64,000 bases of DNA. Origin: Gudongella sp034006985. Its GTDB lineage: Bacteria; Bacillota; Clostridia; Tissierellales; Tissierellaceae. A model generated the notes under the pieces. The model did no database searches. It was not told the origin of the DNA and worked only from the letters and a program-made list of their open reading frames with translations. The stretch is from positions 62,001 through 126,000 of the forward strand of contig JAVERT010000003.1 in NCBI GenBank assembly GCA_034006985.1. The letters are read 5' to 3'. The position numbers were made by a program, and so were the translations under genes. Below, in pieces: positions 9,574 through 17,987 of this stretch. Every line of letters begins with the position of its first letter. Positions within the stretch are counted from its first letter, which is position 1.

Positions 9574-10257
9574 TTATACTAGAGCTGCTAGAAAATAATA
9601 TAATATAGGTATGAAAATTGCTGGTAACATATTAGCTATTTTAATTTTTTTAATCCCTAAAATATTTATTCCTATTGCCACAATTAGTATTCCACCTATG
9701 GCAGACATTTCTCTTATAACAGAAGGCGTAAAAAGATCTTTAGTAAAACCTGCTAACAGCGCTATCCCCCCCTGGTATAAGAAAACTGGTATGGCTGCAA
9801 AGGCAACTCCTATGCCGAGCGTAGACGAAAAAATAACTGCTCCAACTCCATCTAAAACTGACTTTGCCAAAAGTGTTGAGTGGTCTCCGGTAAGTCCTGA
9901 CTCAAGAGCTCCAATAATTGACATTGCCCCTATACAATAGACAAGAGATGCCATTATAAATCCTTTTGAAAAGTTTGAATCTCCCTTTCCAAATCTCTTC
10001 CCCAAATTATCACCAAGCTTTTCTAATCTTTTATCTAAATCTAACTTTTCCCCTATAATACTCCCTACTACTATACTACCTAAAACTAGAATAAGATTTT
10101 CCATCTCTATAGCACTCATAATACCTATAATAATTACTGTTAAAGCCATTCCATCCATTATAGTTTTTGTATATTCTTCCTTTATTCCTTTGTTTAAGAA
10201 GACTCCAACAAAAGCACCTACTACAATAGCTACTGTATTTACCATTGTTCCTAACAT
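9574..10257 (-). CDS. DUF554 family integral membrane protein (YdfK/YqgA-like)
   Basis: A 227-residue, very hydrophobic protein with about six to seven membrane segments. It opens with the family N-terminus MLGTMVNTVAIVVGAFVGVF and carries GSIIGEKLDLDKRLEKLGD after the second segment, as DUF554 proteins do. Function is not established; a transport role is often assumed. It is a single gene with a ribosome binding site (GAGGTG) and no obvious partner. Confidence 0.85.
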   Translation of the reverse strand: MLGTMVNTVAIVVGAFVGVFLNKGIKEEYTKTIMDGMALTVIIIGIMSAIEMENLILVLGSIVVGSIIGEKLDLDKRLEKLGDNLGKRFGKGDSNFSKGFIMASLVYCIGAMSIIGALESGLTGDHSTLLAKSVLDGVGAVIFSSTLGIGVAFAAIPVFLYQGGIALLAGFTKDLFTPSVIREMSAIGGILIVAIGINILGIKKIKIANMLPAIFIPILYYFLAALV

Positions 10258-10322
10258 ATAATCACCTCATTATAATAAAACTGTCAACATCAATAATATA
10301 CTAAATAGACTAAATTTACTAG

Positions 10323-10361
10323 AAAAAAAGGAATCAATTTTATAAAACTGATTCCTTTTTT
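10323..10361. terminator. Terminator between the aminotransferase and the DUF554 gene
   Basis: AAAAAAAGGAATCA and TGATTCCTTTTTT pair across a 12-base loop. It lies 114 bases past the stop of the aminotransferase (minus strand) and would end the branched-chain acid operon. Confidence 0.65.
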
Positions 10362-10474
10362 CTACTCTACTATTAAATTCTCGGTCAATTTATGTCTGTT
10401 TGGTAGTTTCTCCTTTATTAAGACCAGTTCCTTTAACATATGCTACAAAACATATTAAATATTCTATCGAATAT

Positions 10475-11656
10475 TTAATACTCTTTAGATAACTTAGTCC
10501 ATGCTTCTAATGATCTTTCAATCTTATCATAAGAAATACAATAAGATGCTCTAAAATATCCAGGACAACCAAAAGTATAGCCTGGTACTATTAAAATGTT
10601 GTATTTCTTAGCAGCTGCAACGAAAGCTTTATCATCCTCTTCAAGTGCTTTGGAGAATAAATAAAATGCTCCTTGTGGTTTAGTACATTCGAAACCAAGT
10701 TCAAGTAAATGATTATATAGCAAATCCCTATTTTTTTTATAAACATCCACGTCAACAGTTTCATTTAAACATTTCATGATAACTCTCTGAAAAAGTGACG
10801 GTGCATTTGTAAATCCCAAATTTCTGGTAGCATTACTTAAACAAGTTTCCACTTCTTCAGCTTCATCCATTTCTGGTAAAAATGCAATATACCCTATTCT
10901 TTCCCCAGGTAATGAGAGTGATTTACTGTAAGAGTAGACAACGAAAGTATTTGCATAATAATTCAACATATATGGAACTACGATATCATCATAAACAATC
11001 TCTCTATACGGTTCATCAGAAACAATATAGATAGTATGATTAAGTTCTTCCGATTTTCTAGTCACAAGTTCAGCAATCTCTTTTATAACTTTTTCCCCAT
11101 AAACAACACCTGTTGGATTGTTTGGATTGTTTATGATAATGGCTTTTGTCTTAGAGGTAATTGCTGCGTCCAATGCATCTAGGTCAGGTGTAAAACTACC
11201 CACATGCGTTGGAACCGCTACAAGCTTTGCATTATTATCAGAAACATAGGCTCTATATGGCCCAAAATAAGGAGAAAATGTAATTACTTCATCATCTGGG
11301 TCCAAGATGGTTTTGAACACAACGTTCAATCCACCACCTGCACCTACAGCCATTGCAATGTTATTAAATGTCAGATTTAATCCGTGTTTTTTATTGATAT
11401 CCTGAGCAATAGCTTCTCTTACATCTGTATAACCTGAATTGCTCATATATCCGTGGACAAAATTTGGATCCTCTTCATTCAAAATTTCAATTATAGCAGT
11501 CTTTACTCTGTCAGGAGGTGCAACATTAGGATTTCCAATGCTAAAATCGAATACATTCTCTGCACCATGGATCTTTGCTAATCGATTTCCTTCTTCAAAC
11601 ATTTCTCTAATAACAGAACTTCCCGCAAGGGAATCCCTCATTTTTTTAGATATCAT
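10475..11656 (-). CDS. PLP-dependent class I/II aminotransferase
   Basis: The 393-residue fold-type I aminotransferase has the cofactor loop NNPNNPTGVVY (about residues 175-185), the aspartate-containing IVSDEPYREIVYDD and the Schiff-base lysine in YSYSKSLSLPGERIGY. It is the last gene of the operon with ptb, the oxidoreductase subunits and buk. I infer that it removes the amino group of branched-chain (or aromatic) amino acids, giving the 2-oxoacid substrate of the neighbouring oxidoreductase. Specificity cannot be read from sequence. It begins 29 bases after ptb ends, with a GGGAG ribosome binding site. Confidence 0.85.
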   Translation of the reverse strand: MISKKMRDSLAGSSVIREMFEEGNRLAKIHGAENVFDFSIGNPNVAPPDRVKTAIIEILNEEDPNFVHGYMSNSGYTDVREAIAQDINKKHGLNLTFNNIAMAVGAGGGLNVVFKTILDPDDEVITFSPYFGPYRAYVSDNNAKLVAVPTHVGSFTPDLDALDAAITSKTKAIIINNPNNPTGVVYGEKVIKEIAELVTRKSEELNHTIYIVSDEPYREIVYDDIVVPYMLNYYANTFVVYSYSKSLSLPGERIGYIAFLPEMDEAEEVETCLSNATRNLGFTNAPSLFQRVIMKCLNETVDVDVYKKNRDLLYNHLLELGFECTKPQGAFYLFSKALEEDDKAFVAAAKKYNILIVPGYTFGCPGYFRASYCISYDKIERSLEAWTKLSKEY

Positions 11657-11685
11657 AATTACTCCCTTCTAAAATAAATGTAAAT

Positions 11686-12588
11686 TTATGATGCTGCTGC
11701 AGATAATACTAGTGATAAGTATTTCTCCTCAGTCGTTGATCCTCTTGATGTTACTATTATAGGAACTTTTGCGCCTACAATAAATCCTGCCATCTTAGCA
11801 CCTGCGGTAAAGGTAAGACACTTGCCAAGTATATTTCCTGCCGTTATATTTGGAACAATCAAAACATCCGCATCCCCTGCCACTGGGCTCTCATATCCCT
11901 TTATCTCAGCAGATTCTTTACTCATTGCAAGATCATAAGATATGGGTCCTTCAACCACACAACCAGTGATTTCTCCATCTTGATTCATTTCCTTTAATCT
12001 GCCCGCATCAATAGACTCAGGCATTTTGGGATTGATTTTCTCTACAGCTGCTAATACAGCAATTTTCGGATTATCATAACCAAGTGAATGAAGTACACCA
12101 ACGGAATTTGCGATAATTTTCTTTTTCTGTTCTAAATCAGGATACATGATCATACCACCATCGGTTGTTACAACTAACTTATGATAACCAGGTGCCTCAA
12201 TTATAACAAAATGAGACATAAGGTTTCCTGTTCTAAGACCATTTTCCTTATTGACAACCGCTTTTAACAAATCAGCAGTTTGAATCTTGCCTTTCATAAT
12301 CAACTGAACTTTTCCATCTCTAGCAAGTGCCACTGCTTTTAGGGCGGACTCATTGTCATTTGGAGTATTAATAATCTCCACATCACTTATTTTTCTTCCC
12401 AATCCTATGATAATCTCTTCAATCTGCTCTCTGTTTCCGATAAAAATCGGTTTAATAATATTGTTATCAACAGCCTGATAAACTGCTTCTATTGTATGTG
12501 AATCATGTGCTGCAACCACAGCTACTTTCTTTATACCTTCAAAATTTTGAACGTTTTTGATTAACTGTTCGAAACTTTCAATAACCAT
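11686..12588 (-). CDS. ptb: Phosphate butyryltransferase (branched-chain acyl-CoA phosphotransacylase)
   Basis: This 300-residue member of the phosphate acetyl/butyryltransferase family converts acyl-CoA plus phosphate to acyl-phosphate plus CoA. Family features are VVAAHDSHTIEAVYQA near the N-terminus, GKIQTADLLKAVVNKENGL (about residues 110-130), and the C-terminal ITAGNILGKCLTF region. It lies in one operon with butyrate kinase (15234-16298) and the ferredoxin-dependent oxidoreductase. The natural substrates are therefore probably isobutyryl-, isovaleryl- and 2-methylbutyryl-CoA rather than butyryl-CoA from a bcd pathway, which is not present here. ptb and buk are separated by the four oxidoreductase genes instead of being adjacent. 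Confidence 0.92.
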   Translation of the reverse strand: MVIESFEQLIKNVQNFEGIKKVAVVAAHDSHTIEAVYQAVDNNIIKPIFIGNREQIEEIIIGLGRKISDVEIINTPNDNESALKAVALARDGKVQLIMKGKIQTADLLKAVVNKENGLRTGNLMSHFVIIEAPGYHKLVVTTDGGMIMYPDLEQKKKIIANSVGVLHSLGYDNPKIAVLAAVEKINPKMPESIDAGRLKEMNQDGEITGCVVEGPISYDLAMSKESAEIKGYESPVAGDADVLIVPNITAGNILGKCLTFTAGAKMAGFIVGAKVPIIVTSRGSTTEEKYLSLVLSAAAS

Positions 12589-12607
12589 TATTTCCTCCTA
12601 GCAGTCA

Positions 12608-13144
12608 TTAGATGAAGTTGTATCCCAATTGGAATGCTTTTGTATTAAGCGCTTCAAATTTTCCTTTTCCTTTTTTACTAAACATTTTGTTCATACCCTC
12701 TACACCTTCAGTCTCAGTAAAATCTCCTGATACCTTTGCAATTAGACCCGCCATAATAATATTGGCACCTTTTGCATGCCCAATTTCCAAAGCCATCTCA
12801 GAACTAGGTATTGAGATTACTGTGATATCATCTCTTACATTAGTATCACAAGTCACAAGAGTACTATCTATTATAACCGTTCCTCCTGGTGATACAATAC
12901 CAACAAACTTCTTGAAAGATGGATTATTCATAGCCAAAAGGATATCTGGCTCCTCTTGAGAAGGATTATAAATCATACCCTCGCCAAACTTAACAGTACA
13001 ATTCGCAGTTCCACCTCTCATGGCTGAGCCATATTGTGGAATCCATGTAGCATTCATATCTTTTGATACAGCAATTTGAGAAATGACAAGACCTGTAGTA
13101 AGGACTCCTTGTCCACCTAATCCAGCAAATACTACTTCTTTCAT
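12608..13144 (-). CDS. vorC: 2-oxoacid:ferredoxin oxidoreductase, gamma subunit
   Basis: The 178-residue subunit has the family start VVFAGLGGQGVLTTGLV and the MRGGTANCTVK motif. It forms the gamma domain of the POR/VOR/KOR superfamily that helps bind CoA. It follows the beta subunit by two bases and precedes ptb. By context it serves a branched-chain 2-oxoacid enzyme; indolepyruvate or 2-oxoglutarate enzymes have similar sequences and cannot be excluded. Confidence 0.88.
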   Translation of the reverse strand: MKEVVFAGLGGQGVLTTGLVISQIAVSKDMNATWIPQYGSAMRGGTANCTVKFGEGMIYNPSQEEPDILLAMNNPSFKKFVGIVSPGGTVIIDSTLVTCDTNVRDDITVISIPSSEMALEIGHAKGANIIMAGLIAKVSGDFTETEGVEGMNKMFSKKGKGKFEALNTKAFQLGYNFI

Positions 13145-13146
13145 AT

Positions 13147-13890
13147 CTATTTCTCCTCTCTTTTCTTTAATTCTCCTAATGGGTAATAGCTTAATAATTC
13201 TTCATTTATTCTTTTAAATGACTCTATTGGAGTCAGTCCCCAGTTTGTTGGACATGGTGATACTACCTCAACAAGTGAATAGCCTTCATTATTCATCTGA
13301 GCCTGGAAAGCATTCATAATATATTTTTTCAATTTATTAACATTAGCAGGCGTTGTAACAGTACCTCTGGCTACATATGCAACATCTGGAAATGAACTCG
13401 CTACGAGTTCAGGGAACTTCATTGGCATTCCTGTTGTCGCACAATCTCTACCATGTGGAGATGTCGCTGTTATCTGACCTGGCATTGTTGTAGCACTCAT
13501 TTGTCCACCTGTCATTCCGTAGTTTGTATTATTTACTGTAATAACTGTAATATTTTCATTTCTATATGCTGCACTTACACTCTCTCCTATTCCTATACTG
13601 TATGCATCTCCATCACCTTGATAAGAGAATACTAAGGTGTTTGGATTACATCTTTTTAGACCAGTACTAACTGCTGCACCTCTACCATGCAAACTATCTA
13701 CTTTATCAACCTCAAACGATGCACCCATTAGGGAATAACAGCCTACACCTAGACTTAGAATAGCATTCTTCTCCAATCCTAATTCCTCAATACATTCTGC
13801 AATTAGTCTTACTACTACACCATGGCCACAACCTGGGCAATAAGATATTTGCTTTGTAATTATTTCAGGTATTTTTTTTGCTATAGCCAT
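13147..13890 (-). CDS. vorA: 2-oxoacid:ferredoxin oxidoreductase, beta (TPP-binding) subunit
   Basis: The 247-residue beta subunit binds thiamine diphosphate through GDGDAYSIGIGE and the NNTNYGMTGGQMS segment (about residues 92-130). The N-terminal CPGCGHG holds two of the cysteines that ligate a [4Fe-4S] cluster in related enzymes, with later cysteines (SLGVGC, VVSPCPTNWG) completing it. It catalyses oxidative decarboxylation of a 2-oxoacid to acyl-CoA with reduction of ferredoxin. The start ATG directly abuts the alpha-subunit stop. Confidence 0.9.
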   Translation of the reverse strand: MAIAKKIPEIITKQISYCPGCGHGVVVRLIAECIEELGLEKNAILSLGVGCYSLMGASFEVDKVDSLHGRGAAVSTGLKRCNPNTLVFSYQGDGDAYSIGIGESVSAAYRNENITVITVNNTNYGMTGGQMSATTMPGQITATSPHGRDCATTGMPMKFPELVASSFPDVAYVARGTVTTPANVNKLKKYIMNAFQAQMNNEGYSLVEVVSPCPTNWGLTPIESFKRINEELLSYYPLGELKKREEK

Positions 13891-14949
13891 TTAATATACC
13901 TCCTTTATTTCACCATTTACTACTTTGATAAAATCTTCTTTTATTCTCTTCATAGTCGGAATACCATAAGCGTAGGTCATACAGTATACTGGCTTGTTAC
14001 TTTGCTCTGTTTTCTTTAATGTTAATGCTATGTCATCTACCATTTGTCCTGTAGCATTTTCTTCAAAAGAAATATATCCTTTTACTTGTGGATTTACATT
14101 TTCAAAGGCTTTTTCTGGGTATGGCCATAATGAAATCGGTCTAATATATCCTACTTTGTAACCTTGATCACGAAGCTGCATAACTGCACCAATAACTGAT
14201 CTTCCAGCCATTCCATAAGCTACAAGAACATATTCAGCATCCTCAACAAATTTTGATTCCCACATCTGCTCGTTCTCTTTTATCTCTATATATTTTGCTT
14301 TTATTTCAACCGCTTCTTTTTTTCTATCTCTAAATAAAGGAGATATTCTTTCCTGTGATAATGTACCATCTACACATCCAACTCTTCTTTTGACTGGTTT
14401 CATCTCTGGAAATCCACATGGTTCCATCATTTGTCCAAGGGCTGCTTCTGTGTGTAAAATTACTCCCATACCGTATTTGTCCCCAATGTTAAATGCATGA
14501 TCGATAAGCTCAACTGCCTCAGGTAGGCTGTAAGGCGCCAAAACAAAATTTCTGTAATCTCCTGCTCCTCCACCCCTAGTATCTCTATGATAGTCTGACT
14601 GACCTGTATCTAATACTCCCAGACCATTCCCATATCTTACAACATTGATTGCAAGAAATGGTAAATCATTATCTGCTATATGACAGATTGCTTCTTGTTT
14701 CAAAGCCATTCCTACACTTGATGATGCTGTAAAGCATCTAAATCCTGAAGCTGCAGCTCCAAATATCATATTCATGGATGAGCCTTCACTCTCTGCTTGA
14801 ATAAATACTCCGCCTACCTCTTCCATTCTAGCTGAAAGGTACTCCATAATCTCAGTAGATGGTGTTATTGGATATCCTGCATAAAATCTTGCGCCTGCTC
14901 TAATTGCTGCTTCTGCAAAAACGTGATTACCTTTAATCATATCTTCCAT
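13891..14949 (-). CDS. vorB: 2-oxoacid:ferredoxin oxidoreductase, alpha subunit
   Basis: The 352-residue alpha subunit starts with KGNHVFAEAAIRAGARFYAGYPITPSTE in shortened form: GARFYAGYPITPSTEIMEYL is the family's domain I signature, followed by ESEGSSMNMIFGAAASGFR. Together with beta, gamma and the ferredoxin-like delta it makes a four-subunit enzyme of the VOR type. In amino-acid fermenters this enzyme oxidises the 2-oxoacids of valine, leucine and isoleucine. It lies five bases after vorD and directly before vorA, in the usual delta-alpha-beta-gamma order. Confidence 0.9.
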   Translation of the reverse strand: MEDMIKGNHVFAEAAIRAGARFYAGYPITPSTEIMEYLSARMEEVGGVFIQAESEGSSMNMIFGAAASGFRCFTASSSVGMALKQEAICHIADNDLPFLAINVVRYGNGLGVLDTGQSDYHRDTRGGGAGDYRNFVLAPYSLPEAVELIDHAFNIGDKYGMGVILHTEAALGQMMEPCGFPEMKPVKRRVGCVDGTLSQERISPLFRDRKKEAVEIKAKYIEIKENEQMWESKFVEDAEYVLVAYGMAGRSVIGAVMQLRDQGYKVGYIRPISLWPYPEKAFENVNPQVKGYISFEENATGQMVDDIALTLKKTEQSNKPVYCMTYAYGIPTMKRIKEDFIKVVNGEIKEVY

Positions 14950-14954
14950 ATTAA

Positions 14955-15176
14955 TTACCCCCTATCTCCTAAAATTTCAAATACCCAGTCCGGACACATT
15001 GTATAACAAGTTCCGCATCCTATGCATAGCTCATCGTTAATAACAACTGGACGATATCCTGTTATACTTATTTCTTCTTTAAATGAAATTGCTTTTTTTG
15101 GGCAAGCTGCTACACATATTCCGCATTGCTTACATCTTTCTTCTCTTACTTTAACTTTTTTTATTGAATCTACCAT
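14955..15176 (-). CDS. vorD: Ferredoxin-like delta subunit of the 2-oxoacid oxidoreductase
   Basis: This 73-residue protein contains two [4Fe-4S] motifs, CKQCGICVAACP and CIGCGTCYTMCP, and passes electrons from the catalytic subunits to soluble ferredoxin. I chose the ATG at 15176-15174, because GGAGG lies seven bases upstream; the ATG at 15194 is in the same frame but lies before that ribosome binding site. It is the first of the four oxidoreductase genes. Confidence 0.9.
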   Translation of the reverse strand: MVDSIKKVKVREERCKQCGICVAACPKKAISFKEEISITGYRPVVINDELCIGCGTCYTMCPDWVFEILGDRG

Positions 15177-15233
15177 TCTTTTTCCTCCGTTCATTATTAA
15201 ATTAACTTCATATTTCTCGGTCTATAAAAATCT

Positions 15234-16298
15234 TTATTCTACGTAAGTCCTTGCCTTCTCTTGACCATTAAGTACTCTTAGTATCCCATGAGCAAGCGCC
15301 TCTAATTCATTTTCACCCGCTAAAACTTCTACGGGAGCTATAAACGAAACTCGTTCCTTTATCCAATTAGTCATCATATCTGAATAGGCAATACCTCCTG
15401 TCAAAATAATTGCATCCACATCACCTTTTAAAACAGTGGCAAGCTCACCTATTGCTTTTGAAACCTGATATGCCATAGCTTCATATACTAATTCAGCTTT
15501 TGAGTCGCCTTCTTCAATCATCTTTTCTACTTCGCGTGCATCAACAGTTCCAAGGTAACCTGATAATCCACCTTTACCTCTAAGCATTTTCTTCATTGCT
15601 TTTTTATCATACTCTCCACTATAACATAAATCTATTAACTTGTTACATGGTACACGCCCCGAACGTTCAGGCGAAAACGAACCTTCATCATCTGAGCTTA
15701 CATCAGTCATGGAACCTTTTTCATGTACAGTAACTGATATTCCCCCACCTAAATGAGCTACTATCAGATTCAAATCTTCATATTTTTTACCTATTTTATC
15801 AGCATATTTATGTGCCATTGCTCTTGAATTTAGTGCATGTGATAGACTCAATCTCTCTATAATAGGCATACCTGATATTCTAGCTATATCTGTTAATTCA
15901 TCTACTGCTACCGAGTCGTAAATATATGCGTCTATTCCGAGTTTTCCTGCAATTTCATAGGCTATAATCGCACCTAGGTTTGAAGCATGTTCAACAATAG
16001 GTCTGTTTTTCAATCGATCTATCATCAGCTCATTTACTTTATAAGCGCCAGACTTAACTGGTGGTAATAATCCACCTCGACCCACAATTGCATCTAAAGA
16101 CTCTAGAGAAATATCATTTGCCTTTAGAAAATCTAGGATAACGTTTTCTCTGAAATCAAACTGATCTTGTACGTGTTCAAATTTTTGAATCTCACTTACT
16201 GGATGATCTAATGTCTTGACAATCACTACCTGTTCATCCTCATAAACTCCAACTTTTGTCGATGTAGAACCGGGATTAATCGTTAATAATCTTTTCAT
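15234..16298 (-). CDS. buk: Butyrate (branched-chain fatty acid) kinase
   Basis: A 354-residue acetokinase-family (ASKHA) enzyme. The N-terminal LLTINPGSTSTKVGVY and the central LNLIVAHLGGGISVTVHE motifs bind phosphate and nucleotide, and GAIIAYEIA and LTGGIAYSD match the family. It makes ATP from ADP and acyl-phosphate, releasing the fatty acid; with Ptb it gives substrate-level phosphorylation from branched-chain amino acids. The start is the ATG at 16298 with AAGGAGG six bases upstream; an in-frame TTG at 16304 is less likely. It lies between the Mpv17-like gene and vorD. Confidence 0.92.
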   Translation of the reverse strand: MKRLLTINPGSTSTKVGVYEDEQVVIVKTLDHPVSEIQKFEHVQDQFDFRENVILDFLKANDISLESLDAIVGRGGLLPPVKSGAYKVNELMIDRLKNRPIVEHASNLGAIIAYEIAGKLGIDAYIYDSVAVDELTDIARISGMPIIERLSLSHALNSRAMAHKYADKIGKKYEDLNLIVAHLGGGISVTVHEKGSMTDVSSDDEGSFSPERSGRVPCNKLIDLCYSGEYDKKAMKKMLRGKGGLSGYLGTVDAREVEKMIEEGDSKAELVYEAMAYQVSKAIGELATVLKGDVDAIILTGGIAYSDMMTNWIKERVSFIAPVEVLAGENELEALAHGILRVLNGQEKARTYVE

Positions 16299-16312
16299 TT
16301 TCAACCTCCTTT

Positions 16313-16966
16313 TTAAGCATTCTCTGACTGTTTTTTCTTTGATAATGTCAAAATCAATCCAAGTGCAATTGAAAGCATAGCAGCTGCAAGGACGCGATAC
16401 TGACTTGGCAACAAGAAAGTCAATGTATGCGCTGGAATCCAGAAAAAGGGTACTGTCTTCATAACAACAAAGCTCACAAAACTTGCAGTATCAATGCGCT
16501 GAACAACCTTGGTAATTGTGATGTTCTTAACACCTTCATGTCGCATATCCAAATATGTATCAGAAATTCTATGCGCATACATGAAAGTCGGTCCAAACGT
16601 TACATTCATCAAAGTGGCTGTAAAAAAAGCAAATGATAGTGCTACCCCTTCAAAAGGTAAAACCCCAATTGACTGCAACTCCAGAACACCAGTTGCATAA
16701 ATCGTGAAGATCATTGTAATCAGTGCACCCAAGAGGCCCCAAACGATCGCACGAACAAAGAAATAACTTGAAAATTCCCATTCTCCCGTTCCCACACGTC
16801 TTGCTAATAACTCACCCATGGTAGCCAAAATCGAAAATTTCAAGAATCCACCAATCAACTTATAGGTATCCGTAAAAGCAATAAATGCCTCACGCGTACT
16901 CGGTATTGCCAATACCAGGCAGAATGCCAGAAACAATCCTCCCCAGATAAAATCACCCTTCTTCAT
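16313..16966 (-). CDS. Mpv17/PMP22-like integral membrane protein
   Basis: The 217-residue protein has about five hydrophobic segments and a basic tail. Near the C-terminus it reads FFWIPAHTLTFLLPSQYRV (about residues 170-188), which resembles the W-x-PxxQxxNFxxxPxxxRV signature of the Mpv17/PMP22 family, so I assign it there with moderate confidence. It is the first gene of the operon and ends 14 bases before buk, suggesting a job linked to branched-chain acid or acyl-phosphate metabolism, perhaps acid export. Its G+C content is visibly higher (43 and 50 percent in two sampled 60-base lines) than that of its neighbours, hinting at horizontal transfer. Confidence 0.5.
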   Translation of the reverse strand: MKKGDFIWGGLFLAFCLVLAIPSTREAFIAFTDTYKLIGGFLKFSILATMGELLARRVGTGEWEFSSYFFVRAIVWGLLGALITMIFTIYATGVLELQSIGVLPFEGVALSFAFFTATLMNVTFGPTFMYAHRISDTYLDMRHEGVKNITITKVVQRIDTASFVSFVVMKTVPFFWIPAHTLTFLLPSQYRVLAAAMLSIALGLILTLSKKKQSENA

Positions 16967-17060
16967 TATCTCACTCCTTAATGTAATGGTATTTCTCCAA
17001 AATATTATGTATTTTACTCATTAAAGACATAAAAAACTACTATAGATTCTAATACTATAT

Positions 17061-17762
17061 CTATAGTTCGACTTCCTTATTATCTTTATCTAAATAATAC
17101 CTATTAGTTTCACAGTTAAAATATTTTTTAAGTAAATTTTCAAGCTCTTCTGTTGCTTTTATAACATTTTCTTTATTAGAAGATATAAACCCATCTATTG
17201 GGAATAAAATATTAGTACTTTTTTTGTCTATTCTTCCAATGTCACTCTGTCTCCAAATCCATCTTCTTGTCCTAATCCTATTTATGTCAGCATAAACTAA
17301 TTCGCCTGTTTGTAAAATCTCAGTATTTTCTTCCCCTAGTGGTGTGAAAATATCGCCTTCCTTCGAAAATCTTACAGCTATTTCACCTTCTAGCGAATCA
17401 ATGTCATGCGCCCCCATTGGAAGGATATATTTTAATGACAATGCATTAACTAAATTAACAATCGGATTAATTGATGGAAGCATGTTGCCTTTTGACGCTC
17501 TTTTAGCCATTGCCTCTATAGAGCTCATGTATTTATTGGGATTTATTCCCAATTCTTTAAAAGTATCTCTGTATGGGATTATGCACTCATGTTCCTTAAG
17601 ATTCTTACCATCCAATTCTATTTTTAACTTTTCCATTTCTGTACACACCATATTATATATTTCTGGTATTTGCTTAGTATTATTTATGTCATAACCTATT
17701 ACAACACCAAAATATAAATCTGGTAATTTATTAAACACTTCATCATGAACTTTAAATTTCAA
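17061..17762 (-). CDS. B3/B4 tRNA-binding-domain protein (PheT-like, COG3382)
   Basis: The 233-residue protein consists of a B3/B4 domain as found in the beta subunit of phenylalanyl-tRNA synthetase, without the synthetase core. Typical stretches are KLPDLYFGVVIGYDI at the N-terminus, IPYRDTFKELGINPNKYMSS (about residues 63-82) and the ILPMGAHDID segment. Free-standing members of this family are thought to be editing-like or regulatory proteins, but their role is not settled. Start is a TTG behind GGAGTG. It is monocistronic; the 225 bases upstream hold nothing recognised beyond A+T-rich sequence and the DUF3160-gene terminator. Confidence 0.75.
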   Translation of the reverse strand: MKFKVHDEVFNKLPDLYFGVVIGYDINNTKQIPEIYNMVCTEMEKLKIELDGKNLKEHECIIPYRDTFKELGINPNKYMSSIEAMAKRASKGNMLPSINPIVNLVNALSLKYILPMGAHDIDSLEGEIAVRFSKEGDIFTPLGEENTEILQTGELVYADINRIRTRRWIWRQSDIGRIDKKSTNILFPIDGFISSNKENVIKATEELENLLKKYFNCETNRYYLDKDNKEVEL

Positions 17763-17954
17763 ATATATTCACTCCATTATTCAAGTTTTTTAATATAAAT
17801 CATCTAATTATTCCATTGGTCTTTTAATTATTCGCTTTTCTCCAAGCATTGAGGAGATAAGCAAATAATACCATTACTGTAATATTATCAACATATATAT
17901 ATCTGTTAATTTATATTATATATCAAAATCTACAAATTTGCCAAAAAAATTTGA

Positions 17955-17980
17955 GGAACCAGTCAAATGCAACTGATTCC
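17955..17980 (-). terminator. Terminator of the DUF3160 gene
   Basis: GGAACCAGT and ACTGATTCC pair with one mismatch and an eight-base loop. On the minus strand the hairpin follows the stop at 17988 and runs into a T-rich tract. Confidence 0.6.
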
Positions 17981-17987
17981 TTTTATA

